Of a stretch of 64,000 nt of DNA, positions 13,901-22,900 are shown piece after piece (the stretch's first letter is position 1; each line of letters starts with the position of its first letter). This stretch comes from Psococerastis gibbosa (taxonomy: Eukaryota > Arthropoda > Insecta > Psocodea > Psocidae): assembly GCA_963971405.1 (NCBI GenBank), contig OZ020486.1, forward strand, positions 2,232,001 to 2,296,000, read 5' to 3'. A program made the position numbers and the translations under genes. Under the pieces are notes generated by a model that saw nothing but the letters and a program-made list of their open reading frames with translations, was not told where the DNA came from and made no database searches.

Positions 13901-16900
13901 CAATTTAACATCTAAAACATACCTGAAGGTAGAAATCATCGATTTAGTAAATTATTAAGATTAAGTAAATCGGAATTCATCCATGGCTTCAAGAATTTAT
14001 GCTTAATTTTAACAGTCTTCTCATTTGTATTCTTCTTTATCAAACTTTTAATGCAATTTATAAACGTTGCTTTGTCAGCATTAATTTCTTTCAAAAATGC
14101 ATTCCATGAAAAAAAATTTAAATCACTTTGTAGCTGAGTTTAGTTAACACTATTTTCAGTAGAAGTTTTGTTAGTCAAATGCGAATTTGGTGCTCTGGGT
14201 TTAGTATTAATAGTCAACAATGTGGCATCATGGTCAGTAATATCACATTTTATAATAAAACCTAATACAGTATTATCGCCATTAATATTAGTAAACATAT
14301 GGTCAATGCATGTTTTGGTATTACCTTGAGTTCTGGTAGGAGAATTAATATAAGGTTTAAAACCGTATGACGCCAAGATCGTTAAGTAGTTTTGTATGTT
14401 TAAGTAGTTATCTGTAAATTAAGATTTATATCACCCGTAAATATGAAAGGATTATTTTTATTATCTAAATGTAGGTCACCAAGAAATGTATCCAAAGACT
14501 CAACAAATGATTTTTGACATCTTGGTCTTGGCGGGATTCGAACCCACGATCTACGCCTAACTGGGGCGTCGTCTAAAACGCTGGACCACAAGCCCCTCGA
14601 ATCCCGCCAAGCCCAGTTTTTTTCCATATCCTCTAATTTCGTTTATAACGAGGAGGTTACCTCTTCAACCAAAGTTAATTTGATGTCAGTGTTATATATA
14701 CCATATAATACTACAACGTAATAACTCCTATGTTGTGTCCAGTGGGCAGGGTTACTAGCACGGTTTTGGAAGTACAGTAATAGGCAATCTCTTAAGACAG
14801 CGGTTCTCCAATGGAATCTGGGACAGTAAATAGTCAATAGTGTCTTTAAAACGAATAATACTTACTGTGTTGTATCGTATTATATTTGCCTGTCCCATCG
14901 ATCAATTCAGTGCTTTGGGATAGGGTAACCCGAGTGCCCCCACTATAAACGTTTTTTTTTACAATGTCGATTTTCACATTAAATACTGATCCAAAATAGC
15001 CGATAAATAATAAAAAATTCTCCTCTGCATTTCGATATATGACATGTGGCCTTAACTAATACGATTGATTTTTAACACTTATAAGGCTTTTCTTCCTCCG
15101 ATTGTCTCTAAATTATGTTGGAACATTAATTACTCACGTTTTGCATCTTTGCAGGAAGCTACAGTGTCTGTAGTGGGACAGCTTGTGAGAGCGCTGGACC
15201 CGAGTATACGTCAGGACCCCATAAAGAATGCTCGGATGGTGTTTCAGCTTGGCAGGTACGTGAGCACGACCGAAGTCTTAAGAACTAAAGAAGTGACTTG
15301 GAGAAAAGCGAAAAGTTTGTCCTCAGCTGTGGAGGCGTGGTCATTCATTGCTGAGACTTCGCAGTCCATTCTACCAACCGTTCACCTTTTACCCGCATTA
15401 CGTAAAGTCTGGTCGCATTTGATATTTGAATAGGGGGCGGGGACCACATTTCACGCAGCTCCAGCTCCAGAACACGACGAAAGCCCCAGGCATGAGATAC
15501 TGGGAGGCTTGGGCTTAAAAGCCAGGCATTGGATAAAGTAATGTTCATCTTCAGTGGAGACTTCGCATTCCTAGTGTCCACTGAAGTTGTCTATCGCAAT
15601 CATTTGGGGAAAAAGTGTCGAGTCGCAATTGACAGATAACATGACGAGTATAGTAGCTGAATATTGATGAACTGATGTATGATGTAAGAACAATGCAATA
15701 ATAACGTACATAAGTTCATAGTTTGTTTTCCTAAAGCAGCTGTTGGCTTAACATATGCAAATACTTTATACTGTAGAAGCGTAGTTTATTTTGATATGTT
15801 TTATAAATGATGTTTAATTTAATTTCAGAGAAGTTGATAAAGCTGCCGAAGAGGTTGCAAGAAGGAAGGCCAATAACCAGAATGTCTTTCAGGAAATGAC
15901 CAAGGAAAATTTTAAGCTTACCCCAGAGATAATTGAGTAAGTCGTTTTCAGATATTTTAATTTTACCAACACCGTTGGAACGTTTATATTGCGATTAACA
16001 GTAAATCATTGCAATCGATGGCATTTCGATCTTTATATTCTGTCAAGATTGACCCTGTCGCAATACATTGAAATGTCAACTGGAAACAATTTCATACAGT
16101 CAAGGCTTTCTTGTAAATTAACTTATTGTAATCGGGGTTTAGCTTCATATTCAGTTGACACTTCAGAAATTACTATAGGGTAATACTAAAATTGTTGGCA
16201 TGGATCCCATAGTCTACATGACAATTTTTGAAACCTTATTATAATGTGTAGATTTATTTTATAACCAGTGAAATTATTATTTTCCCTAAAAAGCTTTACT
16301 TAGTAGGGGATAAAAATATTTTTGCTCATGAATTTAAGTTTGATGGTTAAAAAGAGGTTCATAATTATGATTTTGGAATGTGACGTTATTGTGATGCCGC
16401 GGAATAGCCGCCGGCAGTAGAAGTACTAGTATTGGTATAAGCAGAATACAGAATGTGACGAAATTGTTGAGTCACCCATATCTGCAGGCGTTTTGGCCCT
16501 TGTAATCCATTATTTTTTAATATTTAAAATTTTTTCATGCAAAAACATTGTTTAACTAAGCTTTCCCTATCTAGCATATTTTATTTTGGCAACTGTCAAG
16601 TAGCCTATTGAGGTGAAGAACCAGTACAATCCGGACTGATGGGCCGTGGTCTCAATGAAAGTGAACATGCAAACGTTTCGTCAACATCTGCGGTCGACAT
16701 CTTCAGTGGCGCTGCGCTTCGAAGGTTGTACCTCGGGGGCTCTGGGTAAGGGGCAATGGCGGATCCACGGGGGGTCAGGGGAGTCAAAAAAAAAACTTTA
16801 CTTTTCAACAAAAAAAATTACCTTTTAAACTCACAAAAAACTTGTGACCCTTGTGACCCCCTCCCCACCCTAAATTTTCGGCTGGATCCGCCCTTGGTAG

Positions 16901-19900
16901 GGGGTTGCGCACTGACCTTTATACCTATGTATACTCACTACTTGAAAGTAATGAAAACGAAAGGCTGATGTTCGCGGACGATACTACGCTCATCATAACT
17001 GGTCCTTCAATAGAAGAAACTGCGATAATGTGCACTAAACAGTTAGATGACATAAGACTCGAATTTGCCACACATGGGCTCTTGCTAAACGAAACAAAAA
17101 TGCAACTTACAGTGTTCTCTAACTTCCAACCTGAGCTTGACATATACCCACGCATAGCAGGACAACCGGTAACTGCGACCGACAGCGTCAGATTCTTAGG
17201 AATGCAAGTTGACAAGGACTTAAACTGGAATAAAAGCGTGGTTGAGCTATTAAAAAATAATAAAAATAGTGGCTTCTTTGTAGTCAGGCGCCTTAGCTCT
17301 GTGTGTCCTCCGGAAGTTACTCTCCAGGCCTACCACTCACTTGTAATGAGCAATATAAACTACGTCATATTGGCCTGGGAAGGGACCTCCGTAGGGAACA
17401 TGGACGCTGTAGAATAGAATAGAATAGAAAAATTTTTTATTACATCACACAGCCGTAGCCCTTATGTGTATAAATATTACATAATATAAAGCGAAAAAAC
17501 AACAACAACAAAAATTCCTACTGTTTATAGCCTATTGTAACTTCTTATTAAATAATTTAAATTTATAAGAAAAACCTACCTAACTACCAAAGAACAACGT
17601 AATATATAAATATGTATATCCTAACTACCATTCTTACAATAAAATTTGGTTACAAGTTCCTCTGAATAATTCCAAGCTTTGCATAAATGGATCTAAGGTG
17701 TCATGATCATTTAGTAAATGAGTGAGCCTGTTTATTGGAGAATTTATGGCTACGTCAATCCTGTTTTGCGGCTGGTAAAATAAGTTAAAATTTCTTGTTG
17801 GAAACTGGGGTACAATAAAATTTAGTTTGCTCAAGAAATTTTGATTGTGTTCTAGGCCATTTAATACTTTATAGATATATATGGCATCAGCAATTTTACG
17901 TCGTGTGCACAGACTCTTCGCCTCATATTTTTCTAACAGAGTAGAATATGGTATATATGTGGGATCAATTTTATCAAACTTTCTCGTCAAATATTTTAAG
18001 ATTTTTTTTGCACTTTTTCAATTTGTTTTATTTTGTATTGTTGTACTCAGGCTTCAAAAGAGGGGAGTGCGATGCATGCTAAAACTGGGACCCCGTGACA
18101 GTTGTCGCTCTCACTTCAAATCATTAAAAATCATGACAGCCCCAAGTCTGTACATATTTAGCTGCATCTTACATATCTTAAAGCCTGAGGTGTGGGGGAA
18201 ATTTAAACAAAACGGGGACACTCACACCTACAACACGAGGCAACGGGGAGACCTTGTAAGGCCAGCGCCACGCAGAGCCAAGTGTGAGCGACTGGATCCT
18301 ATACTACAAGGTTTCGCCTACCTTAGAAAGCTCCCGATTGAACTGAGAGCGGCGAGAAATGCTTCTAACTTCCCTAAATTGCTTAGAAACCATCTCTTAG
18401 AGAAAGCTTTCTACACTGTCACTGAGGCACTTGCACAATGACAATAACAGAACTACCTGATTTTGACGATATTCTGACGATTTTATCTTATACTTTACAT
18501 GTATTGTACAATTTAAAGGAAATAAATATTGTATTGTATTGTACCTGGACGTTGTTGTTGTTGTGTTGAGAGCGAGGATTTGTTCGCTCTCAACACATGT
18601 TCCTCTGGGGAATTTCCATTACCTTGTTTTTCACAATTGGCCGACGTCATCCTTTTTGTTGTTGTTTTTTTCAGCGCCGGACACCAGAGTTCGTTCACCT
18701 TTAAGCCTTCTTCCTTTCTTTTGAAATTGTGTTGGTGCTTGTATATTTCAATAGCTTCTCTGTGTAGTCTGGGAAAATATAAGTAGCCCGTGACAAAACA
18801 GTCGCCTGTTTGTAGTGCACCCATTGGCGTAAATAGGGGGTCCTGGGGGGGGGCTTCCCCCAGGTCCAACCGTAGGCCCCCCCCCCAGGATTTTTGGTGA
18901 CAAAGACGTTATGGAGGCTAAAGGCATTGTATCCTCAATATTGAAAGGAAATTAATTCTTAGTATGCTTATTTTACAAAAAAAAATCAACATATTGACCA
19001 AGTACTTTCACAGACAATATATTACTCAAAATGCTTAAAACCTAAATACTTCAGAGCTATTTTTTCCAAATTTTTCTCCGGGCCCCCCTCATCGGCGTTA
19101 TAATATCTCACTTGTACTCCTTGCAAACATTGGCGTAAATAGGGGGGTCCTGCCCCCCCAGAAGCACCCGTAGCCCCCCCCCCCCCCCAGGATTTCTGGT
19201 GACAAAGACATTATGGATGCGAAAGGCATAGTATACACAATAACAAAAGGGTAATTAATTCTTAGTATACGTATTTCACATGAAAGACATCATGAAAAAA
19301 TCAGTACTTTCACAAAAATATATTACTCAAAATGCTTAAAACCCCAATTTTTCAGACCTATTTTTTCAAAATTTTTCTTCGGGGGAGACCCCCGGGCCCC
19401 CCTCAGTGGTAGGTTTATTTGTCTGTAAAATCGCAACTGTACTGCTTGCAAAATGCGTAAAACCTCCCTAATTTGGGACTACTCACCAATTTTTTTCTCC
19501 GGGGGAGACCCCCGGGCCCCCCTTTCTCCAGGTTGGAACATTTGTAAAACCTCACTAATTATCAATTATATTTTTTTTTTCTCCAGGGGGGACCCCCGGG
19601 CTCCCTTTTCTCCAGGGTATAATATGCGTAAAACCTCACTAATTTGGGTCCATTTATCGATTTTTTTTTTTCCGGGGAATGAGGTCTTGGGGTCCTAAAG
19701 CCTCCCCAGAAATTTTGGGAATTTACGCCAATGAGTGCACCGTGTGTCCAGATTGTGTTAGTCCGTCCTCAGCGATCGCAGACTTCTCCGGTTGTAGACG
19801 GCGGCAGCTTCGTTTATGTTCTTCTATCCTCGTATTTACGCTGCGTTTAGTCGTACCTATGTATACTTCACCACAAGAGCAAGGAATTCGGTACACACCG

Positions 19901-22900
19901 GCTGATGTTAATGGGTCTCTCTGATCCTTGGCTGATCTTATCATGCTTTGGAGGTGTTGCGTAGGCTTGAACACTGTTTTGATGTTATGACGTTCGAACG
20001 GCCCATCAGCCCGGTTTCTACTGGTTCTTCATTTGACGCCGGCCGTGAAAGCCTTTGCAGTTACATAGCCTATTGAGACTCTCAAGAAAGGCACATTTTT
20101 GACTAAATAGAGGTTATTTTCAGTACTGCATGCATCCTTTATTAATAAAATAAGTACGGTATTAGTACAGTGCTGACTAAAAAAGAAAGTCTAGGTTACC
20201 TGAACATGAATAATCAATTTGACGGTCTTCGCACATTTTCGGGCTACCAAGTCCCCCTGAAATTTTTCGGTCACAAAGCGATTTGGATTCAGATTAGGGG
20301 TTCCACTATTAATTGACAGTCACATTGATTGGCTATTGGAGAAATTGCAATAAATGTCTTGTTTCAGGACGCTCGGGTTTAATGAAATTCCCCTACTCGA
20401 TGACGATGACTCCTCTTTCTCCGAATTTGTAAGTATATAGCACGGAAGACCGCTGAGTTAGCTGTGAAATTGCATGTTAGAACTGTGTTGCTACCATATC
20501 TACTATTGAAACCTGAACCTGAAACCTATATTGGACTAATTGGCAGGTGTGTATCTTAGAACATGCAGGATTGTGTGTCATCATGTAACAACAATTAGAG
20601 GCAGGAGAATTAGAGGAAGACAAGCAAACTAGCAGTTTAGTACGTCATCAACGTAGGACAGGCAAAGGTTCGTGGGTGGCTTTGTGAGTGAGTTTCTGAA
20701 GCTAAACAGTAACAATATTTTGTAGGGCGTGCTTGTTTTAAATAGAAATCTTAATTTTCCGATCCACGGTTAGGAACACGTAACGAACTCTCGACTGGTC
20801 GATTACAGTATTTACGATAGAAAAGCGGTTGTATAAAATCGTGTAATTCACTTAATCGTATTTTTTAGTGGCATAATATTATCGGTGAGAAAACACACAT
20901 TTTCGGTATACGCTTGTGTATATGAAGTTTTCAAAAGAATAATGTAATAGGTTTGTGGCTGTGGACCGAGAAATTGATTAATTTCGTCAAAACAAAATCT
21001 GTCCGGCGTCCGTCTTTTATTTAGAAAATATTTTGAATTCCGTTCCCTTCATATTGTGATTTTTAACTATAGGAAAGTGATTTTGAGGAGGAAGCTAAAG
21101 CTTCTGGAAGAAATACCGGCAAATGGGAAGACCTCACCGAAAGTGACTGCAAGCAAACTCCAATGGACAGCCTGGTCTCTCGTTTCTTGAAGCTCACAGT
21201 CATTGGCAAATCTCCCAAGTCGTGTACGTATTCAAATAGAAAAAAAAATTGTTTTTATTTTCCATATAGGCGAATTTTGCAATTTCTAAGGTTAGGTATT
21301 TCATAGTAAATCCTCCGAAATAACTTTAAAATCCCTGGTGGTGGTGCTTCATCACTGCTTGTTTGTGGGTGTGACAAATGTATTATCTATAACTTTGCTT
21401 CTACTGCAGATCAGGCTTATCCACCCCGAAGTCCAGAAGGTAGGCCCGGCGAGCGACCTTGACCTTAACTTTAACCCTCAAAAACAGGCTAATTGGGAGT
21501 GCAGCTACCATAAAGGGAAACCCTAGCAGTGAAATCTTATACAACGTAATCGAGTGGATAAATTGTCTCTGGTAGGCCTAGAAAGCGGTGACGTGACCTG
21601 CTTCATCATCATTCACCCCATTCGACAACTATAAATAAATAATGTCTTTTTTATATTAATAAACCAACCTTGCGGAGTTAGGCAATAAAGCTCTCGCTTA
21701 CACTACTCTTGGAAGGAGACCACCTGCTTTGCATGCCCGCCGAAACATGGGAAGCTCATAGCTCCACTTTAAATCAAGTCACTTGCGTTGTTACTTGCCT
21801 AAAATTAGAAGCTAGGTGCTTTCTTTGAACGTAAAAACTTCCTTTGGGGGCAATGTCCACTGCAATTTCCAGAACTGTTACAACCTCTTATTAGTTAGTT
21901 TAATGCCAGCATTATACAGGGTCTGTCCGGAAAGTAATGTCAGTGAAGTTTTTTACGGAGACTGTAAGCGCAAGCGCGCGCTTTACAGGCTCAGATTTTG
22001 GTGGGGGGATCTGGCAACAAGTTCCAACAAGCGTCAGCTGGCTACCGATCGTAGTAATGGTCACATCAGTTGTTCCATGTGAGTCGGTACAGTAACCCGG
22101 TGCAAAATGAAAAAAAGCGATCGCTTGAGCAACGGATGGTGATGAAGTTTTTTTGTAAATCTGGAAAGTGCTGCGGAAACCATTATAATGTTGAAGAAGG
22201 CTTTCGACGACTATTGCCTTTCGGGAAGGCAAATTTTCCGGTGGAACAAGGCCTTCGCAGAAGGTCGGGAAGACGCCAACGACGAGCCCCGAGCTGGATG
22301 ACCATTAACCTCCACTATTGTTGTCTTTGAAGGTTTTAGACTTGTGCCACCGGAAAATTTGCCTACCCGAAAGGCAATCGTCGCCGAAAGCCTTCTTCAA
22401 CATTATAATGGTTTCCGCAGCACTCTTCTCCAATTTTACACAAAACTAGATTGCCAACGATTTTTTTCTTGCACCGGGTTACTCTACCGATTCACATGGA
22501 ACAATTGATGTGACCACTACTACGATCGGTAGCCAGCTGACGCTTGTTGGAACTTGTTGCCAGATCCCCCCCCACCAAAATCTGAGCCAGTAAAGCGCGC
22601 GCTTGCGCTTACAGTCTCCGTAAAAAAAAAAAAAAAAATTCACTGACATTACTTTCCGGACAGACCCTGTGTACGAAATAATGCTACCACATATTCCAGT
22701 GCTGTACTCAGGCAAGGCGAGACTTGATCATGATGGGGTGCATGGGGCAACTGGTATTAATGCCACCTGGTTAAAATTTGAAATTTCTACTTGTATCATG
22801 ATGTCCTATGCTCACACCATTTTTCCTTCTCCCTTACAGTTGCGGACTGGCTGAAAACAGAGCCAAAAGTGTTTCAACGTAACAAAACCCTGCCCGGCGT

